A stretch of DNA of 64,000 nucleotides, taken from positions 868,001 through 932,000 of the forward strand of contig LSAX01000005.1 in the NCBI GenBank assembly GCA_001557505.1, in the 5' to 3' direction. The first letter of the stretch is position 1; every line of letters starts with the position of its first letter. The notes below the pieces were generated by a model. The model was given only the letters and a program-made list of their open reading frames with translations, had not been told where the DNA came from and did no database searches. Positions 34,723-47,206 of the stretch are shown here, one piece after another. The translations under genes were made by a program, and so were the position numbers. Source of the stretch: Reticulascus tulasneorum (taxonomy: Eukaryota; Ascomycota; Sordariomycetes; Glomerellales; Reticulascaceae).

Positions 34723-36256
34723 TCTTGAACGTGAACAACTTGTAGTGACCGGTTTTCACTTTTCTCACTGAGTCTGCACTTCATCATTCTACTGTTTGGT
34801 AGAATTCAATATATTTTGAATCTCATCCTCAGTTGTTTAGTTCTTGGCTTGGTCCTGCCTTCATGCAATATAGCTGTAGGCTGAAACTGCGTCTCGTGCC
34901 AATAGTGAATCCAATTCGTGTAAATCTGAAAGTTTAATTCAGAGCTTGGTTCATCATTTAGTCATTCCCAGACCCAATGATCATTAAACCATACCGCCAG
35001 TTCTTCCACTGAGCTGAATCGAGCGTTCTGCCCACTTGATCAGTCTGCTGTCCTAGACCCAGTGCATTCACCAGAATAATCGTCCAGACGAAATCAAAAC
35101 CCACGGAGTACGTAACATATTTGTTTTATGGGCTTATTTATACACGCCGGGTTACAAGGACCAAAACTACCCTTGATTTCGTACGATAGTAATTGGTGTA
35201 TAGAAAACTAACGGGGGACTGCCACATGGATTTTCAAATAGAGCATGTTTGTCGTCGTGCCGCTGGTGCTTGTCGAGCGAACTGCCTTCTGAATCCGCCA
35301 GCGAGTATCCGCCAGCGAGTAAAGTGTATACAAGCACCCAATAGTGGCACTTGGGAAATTTGGGAAACGCAGATTTGGGTCTATGAATAATCGTGAGGGT
35401 GCTGAGCTAAGAGCATACTGGCAATGGAATAGAAAGCAAAATCTCTTCAAAAAGGAACTTGTCATTTATGAGTCTTCCATCTATTCCAGGCTTCGATAAG
35501 TTGGTCGACCACCACGGAGATGCTCATCGCCAAGCCTGAAACCCGAAAATGGCAGTCGTTCCAGTACAGCGGTTGGCTTGTGGTCACACTGCAGTTCTTT
35601 TCGCTTTCGCTAGTCGTATAGGTGGGCCAATCCTCGTCCCCGATTGTCGTTTAGTAATGGCCCTGCAGACGTGCAATATGAACGAACCTTCATTCGCGAG
35701 CGTGACCCAACTGCGTGCGCCTCTCACTCTGGCGTTTCTCCGGCGGCTGATACTGCAGTACTTCCGCGATGACCCCAATTCCCAAACGAAGACTACTGCG
35801 TTCAACTGTACACAAAAAACATTGTGAATCAGTACCAAGCCATCCAGAACGGTAACTCGGACGGAGTGTCCACTAAGATTTCCCCGACTCTTGGCACATC
35901 TCCTGATATCAAGTCATCTTGCGTTTGCACTACGCCTTCGCATGAGAGCATTCTAATGCCCTGAGACTGCAGCGCATCTAAGAATACGTTCATGCGGGGG
36001 GATCAAAATCCTGGCGGATGAATGTAGAAGGCTCGCAAAAAGGTATAAGTATCACGTTTGTTTGCCACTTGTCGTGTCAGTCCTCCATTTCGCCCTCGTT
36101 TGTATCAAGAGTACAAAGCATCAAAGATCAGAGCAAAGAATCATTGCCTTCTCTTTACAGGAGATCCAAGGTTATCATCAAACCAGTCCACTTTCAACTT
36201 TCCACTCTCCTCATATCTACCTGGACAGTAACTATAATACAACAACCAACACCACA
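34723..36256. other. Intergenic, 1.5 kb
   Basis: No gene recognised. A perfect 14-bp tandem duplication (TCCGCCAGCGAGTA, 35294-35307 and 35308-35321) is the only structure noted. Confidence 0.4.
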
Positions 36257-36496
36257 ATGTCGACTGATCTAAACAACAACGCAAATAAGCCTGGCATAGT
36301 CTACCGCGTCAGCAACGTGGCCTTTGACCTCGCTACCTTGGGCATCTTTACGGGTCGCTACAAGAATGGCCGACCCAACGCCTGGACAGCAGATGGTTGC
36401 TCTTGTGTCCAGCTCAACGCCGATGGCACCCACAAGCCGCGTTGCACCGCTGGAGCCGCTCAGCAGCGCACATCGTTGGATAAGGACGACAAGTAG
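36257..36496 (+). CDS. Small 79-aa protein of unknown function
   Basis: Single exon; the ATG at 36257 follows an A/C-rich leader (ACCACA) typical of strong fungal starts, preceded by a long CT-rich stretch. The 79-aa product has no signal peptide and contains GIFTGRYKNGRPNAW and GCSCVQLNADG; three Cys in the C-terminal half. I do not recognise it. The composition looks like real coding sequence rather than chance, but no splice or domain evidence confirms it. Confidence 0.5.
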   Translation: MSTDLNNNANKPGIVYRVSNVAFDLATLGIFTGRYKNGRPNAWTADGCSCVQLNADGTHKPRCTAGAAQQRTSLDKDDK

Positions 36497-37189
36497 AGGC
36501 TCGTCCAGTATTTCACATGACACGGCTAAGAGGGACGGCCTTAGTAGACGGGTAGCAGCTGAGGATAATATGGTTTGGGAGCCAGCCATGATAGTCTCTT
36601 GGTGGATGGACAAGCTCGGCATATTGTACGGACATGCGTGAACGGTTTGTTTCGGCGCAAACAGGACGGAGGATGGTTAGTTTATACAATTCCAATTGAA
36701 GAGTCGAGCCCCATGCGGTTTATCTGCCACCATCTCAACGTAGCTGGTGTTCTTGCAATGCAATACCATTGATATGGGATTCGGAATGCCAAAATTGAAA
36801 GAGTAATATGACAAGTAGTAAGTATAACAAGCACTGAAAGCGACGCGACTCACGACGCTTCCGCACCACAAATGCATCATTCATTCGTCTATTGTCCTCC
36901 CCCATTCTTTCTTCGTATATTCAGTCTAACCCTCGTAAATGCAATATGATCGTCTATGCGCTGGCTGAGATTGTGCAATATCTGTAGCGACTCAAATCCG
37001 GTCGTGATAAACTACCTGGCTAGTCTCTTTAAACTATTGAATCATCTCTCTAAGATTTGAAGCTCTTGCTAGTAGCCAGCCAGTATGAATTCAATCTAGA
37101 AACATTGGATTAGTCTGGATCGATCTGGCACATGCTGATGGTACCATATCTTTGGTGTGGGAAAGCACTTGTGCTGGAACAGCATATAC
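36497..37189. other. Intergenic
   Basis: No gene or repeat recognised. Confidence 0.4.
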
Positions 37190-38628
37190 TCACAAATCTA
37201 AAAAGAGCTTCCATAGAATCGAGAAGAGCAGTCCTTGAAGGCCGTTGCACAATATTCGTGTCTTTAGCCCGCGACCAAACAGTCCAGAAATCCCATCTTC
37301 GAGGACGATTAGTCTCGCAGCCTCGGCTATGCAATTTTAGCAAGGATCATCCGAACGGAAGTAGGAGGGAGCTCTCACAGTATGAAACCTTCGTGTCGTT
37401 GACCTGGCGGTAAGTCTTTACAACTCTTAGCGAATTGGAGACGGAGTCGGAAACGATGGATGCAACGAGTCCAATGAAAGCAAGGCGGAGCAGCCACACG
37501 ATCAATGGGTGCTTCGGCGGTTCTGTGATGACTTCCGAGAGGTAGTTGTACTATAAATATGTGAGCATATTGCTGGCTGGTTTTGAGGATCAACTAGTCG
37601 AGCTCACAGTAGCAAACCAAGGGTAATGTCCCACGAAGGTGGCAGCCGCAGTCGCAAACGCACCCCACCATAGGCTCCCCAACCCATTCGTCTTAATACG
37701 TCGGCGGAGCAGACTGGTTCCGCGAGCACCTTGTGCCTGAAGGGTAGTCTTTAGAGTATCGATGGGGGTTAGGATCATCCGGAAGGCAGCGGCGCTTGAC
37801 ATCACAAGGTCAGGATGCGAACTTCACAGTTGGGGGATGGAAAATCCGTACCATAGAGAGGCAAAGACAGTCTTGATCGGCGAGGGTAGATCTTTTAAGT
37901 AAGAATTTGACTGAAGCAAGGCTAGAATTCCTGCATTGGCAGCCGTATCTCCGAATCTCGACGCCGGTCCTATGTAGATTAGTGGCTGACTGAGATTCGG
38001 ACTGGAAGTTGATCAAAGTACTAACCTTGGATAAGCGCAGCGCCCATCCCCTGGTAATATCGCCGAATACCTCCATCTTCATATAGAGTCTTGGTCGCGG
38101 CTGTGAAGGAGGTTCCGAAACGGTACTGGTAGTTCATAATCGTTCGGAGCGGCTGAAGAATGGTTAGGTCTTAGGATGTAGATATTGAGGCAGCATCAGA
38201 TATCATTACCATTAAAAGGAGAACTTGAAGAACCATAGCCGCGGCACCACTCAAACCGCCTCCAAGAGCTCGTTTGAGGGCGCCTTTCAAGTCAAACTGC
38301 GAATTAAGGGTTAGATTTACGAGGGCTTGTACACTGAACATCAAGTTGTGGTACACACGTCAACATCGCCAGCATTTATCCACCCATTGATAAAGACGGC
38401 GAGAACAAGGGCAGCGAGAATAGTCCAGAATATCCTCCAGACATACCAGCCAACCGTCTTGCGCTCATGGCTCTTTTGGTCCTCTTCTTGGTCTGGTTGG
38501 CTATCGGGAGAGTGATCTGAGTGATGTTCTGACTGGCGGTCCGATCGGTGGTCCGAATGGTGGTCTTCGAGCAGCGGCGTTTGTTCATTAATGTTTACTT
38601 GGACATTTGCGTCGTCTTTGGTAGCCAT
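37190..38628 (-). CDS. Mitochondrial-carrier-like membrane protein
   Basis: Seven exons on the minus strand: 38628-38359, 38296-38210, 38152-38026, 37969-37852, 37794-37608, 37550-37379, 37326-37190; 365 aa. The N-terminus is unusual: about residues 18-50 are rich in His, Asp, Ser and Gln (HHSDHRSD-type repeats), followed by a transmembrane helix (IFWTILAALVLAVFINGW). The body has carrier-type repeats: GLSGAAAMVLQ, PLRTIMNYQYR, LYEDGGIRRYYQGMGAALIQ, FRMILTPIDTLKTTLQ (the P.D..K signature), and VSYSEAARLIVLEDGISGLFGRGLKTR. The protein ends WKLFLDL. Fungal homologues with such a tail are annotated as mitochondrial carriers of unknown substrate. Donor choices for introns 1 and 6 were set by frame; both are consensus-compatible. 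Confidence 0.88.
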
Positions 38629-40685
38629 GGCTTCGGTTTTGGTAGTGTTGCGAAGTTTAAACGGGTCGAGTTGGTGAGTCGTATCCTCAAGTCCGGTGAT
38701 GCGCATATCTCCCCGCGATGTATTACTAATTGGTTTGCGGCTATGGCGTGCTCGGCCGATTTGGAGCCGACAACGCCCCGTTCGCCCAATTTCGTGGGAG
38801 AAGCGGAGCTGTAGTAAAACACCCGTGCGGCTACCGCGAGCGTTGTAAAACAGCCTGCGCATTCAAGTCAGAATGCTGTCATACAGGATAGGTACTCGGC
38901 CGCCAATGCAAATGATTATGTGGCTGATGTGCCATAATCAAACATTGAAGTTTGGCTTTGACTCTACTTCGGGGAGGTTATTGTGGAGCATATCTCTACT
39001 TCACAAATTTAGGGGGGAGGGGGGGCATGGATGGTACAAGCTGGCCGCGTCCGCCGGCTGGCGACGGGGGATCCGATAATTAACAGGTCACCATGCCCTA
39101 CCATACGCTAGAATTGTTGGGGACCCCCCCCCCCCCCAAAACCCACTCGAATAGCGAGGACGCCTATTATATTTCAAGGCCGACTCGCCGACCGTATCTG
39201 CGCTTGACACAAATCAGCAGCAGCACCGACTCAGAAGAGTGCTGCGATCTCAGCGCCACATCAATACGCATTTGCTGCCGCACCTATAGCTATTTTCATG
39301 GTCTTGTAGTAACTGTATTGCAGTCTAATTACCAGGGATTGGACCTGAACAGGATGGAGTCCTGGATACAGCTGTAACCAGGTCCTCGTTGCCACATTGT
39401 GATGGTTATGTTCAATAACTACTACCAATACATCCATATATATTCCACTTATATTAAACCTGGACAGAAGGTTTCGGTTCCCCAAGGACATACATTCCTG
39501 TAGGGCAAAGCCAATGGTGCATCTAGTATTAGAGCAAGCTTCTCACGCTGAAGCGCACTAACTCTTTACAGACTAGCAAAAGAACTCTAAAGCAACGTTC
39601 CGGTCCTCAAACTTCCAAGACAGCTCCCTGGACGACTGCAAAAATGAACCAAAGGGTTTATCTCATCCGAGATATGGTGTGCAGGCATTGGAACTCGCTC
39701 AATCACCATGCAAAGGATGTTATTATGGGGTTTGAAGCAAGCACCGGACCAGACTGCTGTCAATGCCAATGCTGATATTCAAGTTTGAGTCGCAACCCAA
39801 TCCTGTCCTTTTGAAAGTTGGTGCAAAGCTGTAACACACGTCGACCCGCTGGAGCTGTTTCTCAGCCCATCGCGCACGCAGCAACACAAACATATGATTG
39901 CAACTACATGGGCTCACGAGTTAGGGACTCTGATATTTGGACCCATGTACCAGGTTCTTGAGAACTCACATGCCGCGTCGGCTACGCATTAACTATACTG
40001 AGCAATACATGAGGGGTTCATTTTGACATATCACCAGGTTAGGGACCTCTTTTATGCCAAGGCAAAGGGTGGTCATGACCGGCGTTGCCGACTCAGCACT
40101 TCTGGAAGGCCTAACCGTGCTCATATACAGCCCGATGGCAAGATTGGGATACCTTGGCCACCTGTGGTGGTGTACATTATCCTACCCAGTCACATGTAAC
40201 CATGCTGCGATACCACTTTGATCCTCGAGTCCAGACCCGCATGTGGGCCGTGATGGTTGCAGGATCGTGCTCCACATCCCCTCTTCAACAAGATTACCGG
40301 CATGGCAAGTGTAACCTTGGGCCGGGGGTCCGCTCTCAATCTCCAATTACCGTTCAGCAATTGTCATGCGACGCCAGCTCTGCGGTGCGACAGGTGAGCT
40401 GAATCGCCATTTTCGGGTTAGTTTGTACAATTCAAGAGTAACGAGGTAGGATTTCATAGGGAAGGTTCTTTCATTCATGTCAGTTGGGTCGCATTTCTCA
40501 CACAGAGCCGCTTTGATTCACAGCTGTCGTGGCGATTATGAATAGCCTATCTATTACCCTGGGAAAATATCAGACCGGGGCTGGCTGTGGGTATAAATAT
40601 GCATAGCCAAGTGGGGTTCTTGTAAGAAGTCCGTTTACTCATTGTTGAAGTGAGGATTCGCACTTGCCTCTCTGCCCACTGAATC
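38629..40685. other. Intergenic, 2.1 kb
   Basis: No gene supported. Contains a G-rich stretch near 39012-39024 and a C run at 39124-39137. Confidence 0.4.
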
Positions 40686-41660
40686 ATGAAGATGAAGCCG
40701 AGCACTTTAATCACGGCTGTAGCCTCTCTAGGTATAGCATCTGCTCTACCTGCTGTGGATGATTCCAATTTTCTATACTGGAATCCTCCTGGACCAGACG
40801 ATGGTATGATTTTATCAAGGAAAATCAAGACTTATCGCGTTCATATACTAATACGGCCAACGAACAGTCCGGGCACCCTGTCCCATGCTCAACACTTTGG
40901 CAAATCACGGCTTCCTCCCTCACAGTGGCAAAAACGTCTCACAGGATAATGTCGTTGACGCCCTCTCCTCAGCTCTGAATTTCAACAGGACCCTTGCCGA
41001 AATGCTGTTCGGCAACATAATAAATGCCAACCTAACTTCCAATCTAACAACGGTTGATCTCGACGCTCTTGCAGCTCACAATATCTTGGAGCACGATGCG
41101 AGCCTAAGGTCAGCAAGTCACGCCTGTCTTGTAAGCAAATATTTAAGAGACTGACTCCGAGATATCTGTAGCCGCGGAGACTTCTATTTTGGCGATCACC
41201 ACTCTTTCAATCAGACCGTCTTCGATGAAACCAAGTCTTACTGGGTTGGCTCCGTTATTGACATACCAGAGGCGGCGAGCGCCCGGCTTGCCCGTGTGCG
41301 CAGTTCCAATGCCACCAACCCGACCTTTACTTTCAATCAAATAGGCACGCAGCTGAGCTTCGGCGAGACGGGAGCGTATATCGTGGTGTTCGGTGATCGG
41401 GTTTCTGGGACGGTGGAGAAGGCTCTGATCGAGTATTTCTTTGGTAAGTTCTGCTTTAAGATAAACTTATACACTGCTAATGTCATTCGTGATTAGAGAA
41501 CGAACGCTTTCCCATCGAGTTGGGGTGGGCTAAACCAGATCAGATCATTAATAGAGCTGATATTAGTGAGATGTTCGTTCGGATTGTGAACGCCACGGGG
41601 ATGCTCGCGGAAGAGAAGGTTGTAATGGCAAGAAATGGGGGCTTGCACGCCGGTCAATGA
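40686..41660 (+). CDS. Heme-thiolate peroxidase (chloroperoxidase/Peroxidase_2 family)
   Basis: Exons 40686-40803, 40868-41108, 41172-41443 and 41497-41660 (introns 53-64 nt) encode 264 aa. A signal peptide (about 1-20) precedes the family hallmark APCPMLNTLANHGFLPHSGK; Cys44 of PCP would be the axial heme ligand. The acid-base motif LEHDASLSRGD (E114, H115, D116) is restored by intron 2. The C-terminal half has a typical F.IELGW segment. The family uses hydrogen peroxide for peroxidation, halogenation or peroxygenation and is usually secreted. The length is normal for the short fungal members. Substrate unknown. Confidence 0.92.
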
Positions 41661-42260
41661 GCTTTTAGTTCTAGGGAGGATGTCTGTTTGCTTGGGTTCC
41701 TACTGATAGCCTTGTTAAGGGAACTAGTATAAAAGGGGTAAATCCACCATGTACTGTCAGGCATCACTCGGATTCCCAGTCTTATGAACGCTTTCGCAGC
41801 TAGAGCAACGGATTAAAAAGAAGTGACATTTTGATTAGTATTCATGGCTCTTCTAATTCAGCGTTTCGCAATTTCAAGTCTTGGCCGAGTCAAGTTTACG
41901 GGCAGTCCGCTGCTGTCGTTCCTCACAAATGGTCGCAAGCATGCGCGATTACCCTGTGCTCCGATAGATCCCAATCACGAACGCAGAGAAGTACATCGAC
42001 TAAGTAGACAGTGACAAAAAGTGCTAATGACTAGAACCATCACAAAATCACAGCCAGCAGCTGGCTGCTTTTGTGATTGAATGCTCGTTCAGGGACTGTG
42101 CGGGGAGGTAACCAACGAGAACACGCCGAGTTCCTCGGCACGGACTATTTCATGCACCGCGCATGTATAGCTCTACCCAAGTAGTTATTAGGCATCGAGG
42201 CACTTCCTGTATCTCGCAAAACGCCGAGTATCTTCAAGTACAGATTCCAAAAACTTACGC
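41661..42260. other. Intergenic
   Basis: No gene recognised; a short palindrome AGCCAGCAGCTGGCT lies near 42053. Confidence 0.4.
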
Positions 42261-44290
42261 ATGGCCCCGAAAGACACAAACGGTGCCAACAGCGGCGGCC
42301 GCTGTGCTCGCTGCCGTAAAGCAACAACCACCAACTGCGGCGGCTGCGCAGGAGTGCCGGTTCATGACCAAGTTCCCATACAACGAACTTTCTACTGCGG
42401 CTCCGGATGCCAAAAGGACGATTGGAAAACACACAGGGCAGTATGCAAGATTCTTCAAGCTCGAAAATCCTTGTATCGTGCCGCTACCATTCTACAAGCT
42501 GCTTTGTGCAGAATTCGTAGAAACGCCTACCCATTGTCTGTTAAATCCGTCCAGGAAGAGAATGGAGAAATTACCATCGACTGTCTCATTACAGATATGA
42601 ACAACATCACGCGGTGGCTACATCCATTGCCGGATACCTTAGGAAACAACAAAGGGCTTCAGGAAGCTATTCTCCTACACGCTGCCAGTGCGGAGGCAAT
42701 GATATACCTTCAAACCCTGGCCAAGGAGCTTTTTGAGGGTGGGTCAAGCATCAGCAGAATACTTACGAGTTGCTTACTTCTCAGTAGGCTTGTATATCGA
42801 TCTCAAAGAAGTCACTGTATTGTCGACAAGGTGCAAGCCAAAAGTTCGAACCAATCTCGAAGCCTCTACACAGTCTGGCCCGACGGAGCATCTCCACCAT
42901 GTATACAAAGTTCGAATGAAAAATGAAGAGACGACATGGGCGGTAGATATAACGGGAGTCCAGTACGGTTATCCGGACATTCTCTTCCCATGGTCCCGCT
43001 ACGAACGAGACCACTGCAAGACTATCATTGGACAGCACAGCTTAGGCTCCTTTCGGTACCCAACCCAACGACGTTTCGAAATCCCCACAAAGAGCAGAAA
43101 CAGGTAGGATTTCCGAGGAGACAGCCGTAGCCGAAATACTAGATCGACGGGTCGAGCATTGGGCCGGTGTGTACGGTGGAAGATTGAACAACGTATTGAA
43201 CGGCTCTGAGAACGCCTTCCAATGCGCAAGGCAGAAACTTTTAGATCAGCTCGAAGCTGATATGCAAGCATCACTGGCGGAGTTTCATGTCGGGAGTGGC
43301 ACTCACCAAGAGGTGCCTAATTCCAAACAAGAGAGACTGAAAACTGTCCCCACTTCCGCCAAAACTCCAACAGTTGCACTGGCAGACAAATCGTACAGCA
43401 TCCAGTCTATAGCAGGCAAAGGACAAGGGATGCTTGCAACATCCAGAATCCCTAAGGGCACGCGCATTCTGTCAGAAGCCCCTATCTTCCTGGTCCCCAG
43501 GGATGAAGCCAACATCCAGGCATTAGAGCGCATCGTCAAGGAAAGGGTCGGACGCCTCACCGCGAGCCAATCGCAAAGCTTTTTTGCCCTGCACAACATC
43601 TACGGAAACAAACATAGCTCTGCATTGGGAATATCTAGGACGAATGCAATACCCCTTGGCTCAAATGCAAGTGAAGGTGGCCTCTTCCTTGAGGCATCTC
43701 GGATCAACCATTCATGCAAGCACAATGCCCAAAATTCTTGGAACAGCAATATCCGAAAGATTACAATTCATGCTTTCAGGGATATCGAAGAAGGACAAGA
43801 AATTACGATATCCTACCTCTTTGCTTCAGAAAACTATGCAGAGAGACAATTACGCCTGCAAGACGGCTTCAAATTTGTCTGTAACTGTGAGCTCTGTCTG
43901 CTACCCCTTGCTCAGCGCCGACGAAGTGATGAACGGCTTGACAAAATCACACGCCTCGATGGGCAGATTGGAGACGGGTTGCGTATAATCTCTACCCCAT
44001 TAGCATGCCTCCGGGATGCCAATGAGCTGCTGCGCCTTCTGGAGGAAGAGGACGCAGTTGATGCAAGAATACCGAGGGTCTATTACGATGCGCTTCAGAT
44101 TGTGATTGCGAACGGAGACCAGGCGAGAGCTAGAGTTTTCGCTCAGAGGGCAAACGCTGCATGGATGATTCTTGAAGGCGAGGACGGTACTAATACATCC
44201 AGACTGAAGGGATATGCAGAACAGCCTACTAGTCATAGGCTATATGGTACTGCGATGAAATGGAAGCAAGCAGTGACAAAAGTACCATAG
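42261..44290 (+). CDS. MYND zinc-finger and SET-domain protein (last intron uncertain)
   Basis: Exon 1 (42261-42738) starts with a MYND zinc finger (CARC...NCGGC...FYCGSGCQKDDWKTHRAVC, about residues 15-62). A 46-nt phase-1 intron leads to exon 2 from 42785. The SET part (from about 43104 to 44290) has RINHSCKHNAQ, GQEITISY and the post-SET-like CNCELC, as in fungal SMYD-like lysine methyltransferases. Exon 2 and the SET frame differ by one register, and exon 2 reaches a stop at 43107 if unspliced. A 37-nt GT-AG intron (43056-43092) or an 88-nt GC-AG intron (43016-43103) would each restore the frame; I cannot choose between them. A frameshift or two adjacent genes are other explanations. Predicted role: protein lysine methylation, target unknown. 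Confidence 0.75.
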
Positions 44291-44569
44291 GACCTGAGCC
44301 CGCAGGAGTTTGAGAATTGGCTCTGGAGAAAGAAGGGCTAAGTCGCACGTTTATATCGTGCATCTCATTCGTGATATTTAATAGGAGAGTCGGATTCATG
44401 AGCAATGGCTTTCGTATGTGGGCAGAGCCGAACTTGTAGTATTGGTACCTTCCGAAGTATCTAATATATATTGGTGGAGCGAGATGGGCAATGTGCAAAC
44501 ATAGCTAACTAGCTTCTTCTCTCCACTGTCTCCCACAAATATAGGATCGTGACATCTCTATGACATTTC

Positions 44570-45739
44570 CTAAGGTGACTTCGATTCTGAACCCTGGAGC
44601 GCATTCGGAACTTCCCCTTGTTCATCACCACCAGTCATAGCTCTCCTTCGTGCAGCATATTCTCCCGTGTTCCACGAAGACAAAGGTTCATGGCCTGGAG
44701 TCCAGTCGGCATATCCATGTCGCTGTTCCGGAGGCTTTGGGAGTTCCTGAAGCACCGACACTTTCAAAACGAATTCCTCAAGGCCAGTAAAATCACCCAG
44801 CAAGTCGTCTTTCAACCATGTCCAGAAGGCTCTCGGATCAGATGGCTGGCCCCAAGTCAGTGCGATCTCGATATCTAGCTGCTTGAGACTCGGCAGCGTC
44901 GACCGCAAAGCGTTCATGGCGCGGAAAACGAGCGCCTTCTGCCTTTTGGAATCCCAGTCGCGTGATGATAAATTCAGGGCGAAATGCGCGTAGCGAATGC
45001 GACGGAGTCCTTCCGGGCTCGCCTTACGCATGAAGCACAACACCATCTCAGGCCCGAAGAAAGAGATCGTATTCTGCTCATAGACGTGATCTAGGACTTC
45101 CCAGTATAGTGTATGGCAGGTGCGCATAATGTCAGTTAGATAAGTGTGTTCGGCGGGTTTGAAGAAGTGAAAGACCATCCGCTCATCGCCGCATAGTAGA
45201 CTAGTCATGCAGCCATAGTGAACACACCCTCGCCTTGGGGGTCCCGGGATCTGGTCTAGATAGGAACCGCCTAAGCCGATAATGGCGCGAAAGGTCCCGC
45301 TCAGTGGCTCTTCGTCGCTGCGGATATATTGCGACTCTCTCCAGCTGGAAGGCGAGGCACCCACATATGAGAACATGCGGCGCAACCCTACGGCGGGCTG
45401 AAGAATCTGCTTCGTCGGAAGAGCAAGTTCATAAATCTGTCGGCGGATTTCTACTGGCAGGCGCAAAAGCGGCGAGTGCTGATCGAGCGTTGACGCCGCA
45501 GATCCGACACGGTAAGGTGCCAGTGGCTTTGACTTCGGGAGTCGGCTTATCGAGACTTGATAGCGAGCCCTGAGACGCCGGTACGCCCGATGTGTTGCAT
45601 AGACGCCCTTGCTCACACCTTTCACGAGATAATAGGCACCCACAAAAACCCCAGCAGGTACGGCGATGAGACCTTTAAATGCGGCCGATTTACATCGCCG
45701 GCGTAGCGAGCGCATGGACTGGGCACGACTCTCGGCCAT
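44570..45739 (-). CDS. DUF7730 domain protein with N-terminal hydrophobic helix
   Basis: Single exon, 389 aa. A basic N-terminus is followed by a hydrophobic segment (about 22-42, GLIAVPAGVFVGAYYLVKG) that may anchor it to a membrane. The DUF7730 signature SPLLRLPVEIRRQIYELAL begins near residue 88, with the usual later blocks MRTCHTLYWEVLDHVYEQNTISF and a Trp-rich C-terminal half. It is the second DUF7730 member in the window but differs in length and intron content from the first, so it is not a recent tandem copy. Function unknown. Confidence 0.88.
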   Translation of the reverse strand: MAESRAQSMRSLRRRCKSAAFKGLIAVPAGVFVGAYYLVKGVSKGVYATHRAYRRLRARYQVSISRLPKSKPLAPYRVGSAASTLDQHSPLLRLPVEIRRQIYELALPTKQILQPAVGLRRMFSYVGASPSSWRESQYIRSDEEPLSGTFRAIIGLGGSYLDQIPGPPRRGCVHYGCMTSLLCGDERMVFHFFKPAEHTYLTDIMRTCHTLYWEVLDHVYEQNTISFFGPEMVLCFMRKASPEGLRRIRYAHFALNLSSRDWDSKRQKALVFRAMNALRSTLPSLKQLDIEIALTWGQPSDPRAFWTWLKDDLLGDFTGLEEFVLKVSVLQELPKPPEQRHGYADWTPGHEPLSSWNTGEYAARRRAMTGGDEQGEVPNALQGSESKSP

Positions 45740-47206
45740 GTTTCAACCCCCGCCGGTCTGTAGATTGCTGTTGTTGAGTGCTGGTGTTTTCCATTTTTGC
45801 ACGATGTTGCGACCAACATCGTTTTGAATGGCTCGGACTGTGGCAGCAGATCTCTTTCGGACAATCTGTGCATTTAGGACTGCCCAAGTCCTGCATGTAG
45901 GTCTCTCTCTCGTGACACGCGAACGATGGCGAGCATCAAGACTAAAATAAAATAAAAAGGTCCCGGACAGTTGCGCGCTCACTGAAATTAATGCCCAGCA
46001 GTACCGTTCTCGCAGCATCTTCCATATTTTGGCTCTTTCGAGCTCTGTAACGCCGTAGACCGACCGATTGGCATGGATACCTTCAGCCTGTCCATTTCAG
46101 GGATATTTATTTTCTTGATCCATGCTCGGACCCGAGCTGAATTGCACTGCCGTCTTAACAATGAGTGGCAATGAGTGGCCGGGACACCACTACTTTTGGC
46201 CAATAAGTCTTGTGCTATATCCACAGTTTACATCCATATGTTCAAACTTAACTGATCTAGAGAGGGTGATGATCTGAGGATGACCAGCACGTTTGCTAAA
46301 GCTTTCAAGTAACGCCACTAATAACACCGTCGTGGCTGCTGTATGCCTTTTTTTCGAGTTCTGTGCGGATGGGGCTCCACTGAGGTACCAAACGGGGTCT
46401 GCTCCAATCGAAATGCTCCATCAAATTTTATAGCGCGTTCAGGGATACATCTAACTAAATGTGGCAGATATTACAGCGACTATAGCACTTCAAGTCCTAT
46501 CTTTACAGTGCAGTGCACCCACAAAGCCTTTAGGGTTTAGCGACGTTGTGCAGAATACCTAGTAACTTGAATCTCTCAGAAGCTTGTCCCAACCTCGTCT
46601 AGGTAGTGAAACCGTCACTCAGCTGATTGTATAGTATCTAACTCCCAACGGATACAGAGGATCCCAACGACAGGCTTGAATTCCATCTAATGAAGCACCT
46701 ATCAATCTCATGCCGGATGTTCTCACCCAACTTGCCCCAGTTTATAGAGGAGAAAGAAAGGTAAGTGGTCCTGAGTTTTACAACTACGCGATTCAACAAC
46801 GGTGACTGATGGGCTGCATGAATGTCACGTAGTGGATTGGTTCACATGTAGGTCCTGAATGGATTTGAGGCCAGCAATTTGAGTTATTGTAAGATATGAA
46901 AAGACACGAAAATGAAAATGAGAAAAAAGAAAGACGAAAAAAGGGGGGACAAGGAAAGAAAAGAAAACAGAAGTTAAACATGATGCCAACTGCATCTCCT
47001 TCATAAGGAAACCTAGACTGCAACTCGAAAGACTTGGCCGTTCAGAAATTCCAATCATAGGCCTGAAAATAAAGTCATGGGCTTTGAGCAATATTGGGGA
47101 CTCTTGCCGGACCTGCGGCTCCTAGAGTATCGAAACAAAACACAAAATTCGAGTGATGGTTTCTTACAGTCCTCGCGGCTGGTGAACAGCTGGGATGCTT
47201 GAGTAT
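45740..47206. other. Intergenic, 1.5 kb
   Basis: No gene recognised. Purine-rich stretch (GA/AAAG) at 46895-46975. Confidence 0.4.

Noticed and set aside
35294..35321. Perfect 14-bp tandem duplication considered as a regulatory repeat or array
   Set aside because: Only two copies, in an intergenic region with no gene nearby that it could clearly serve.
39124..39137. C run considered as a telomere- or element-related signal
   Set aside because: A simple homopolymer with nothing structured around it.
46530..46543. TTTAGGGTTTAG-like string resembling telomeric repeat
   Set aside because: Fewer than two exact repeat units; not an interstitial telomere array.
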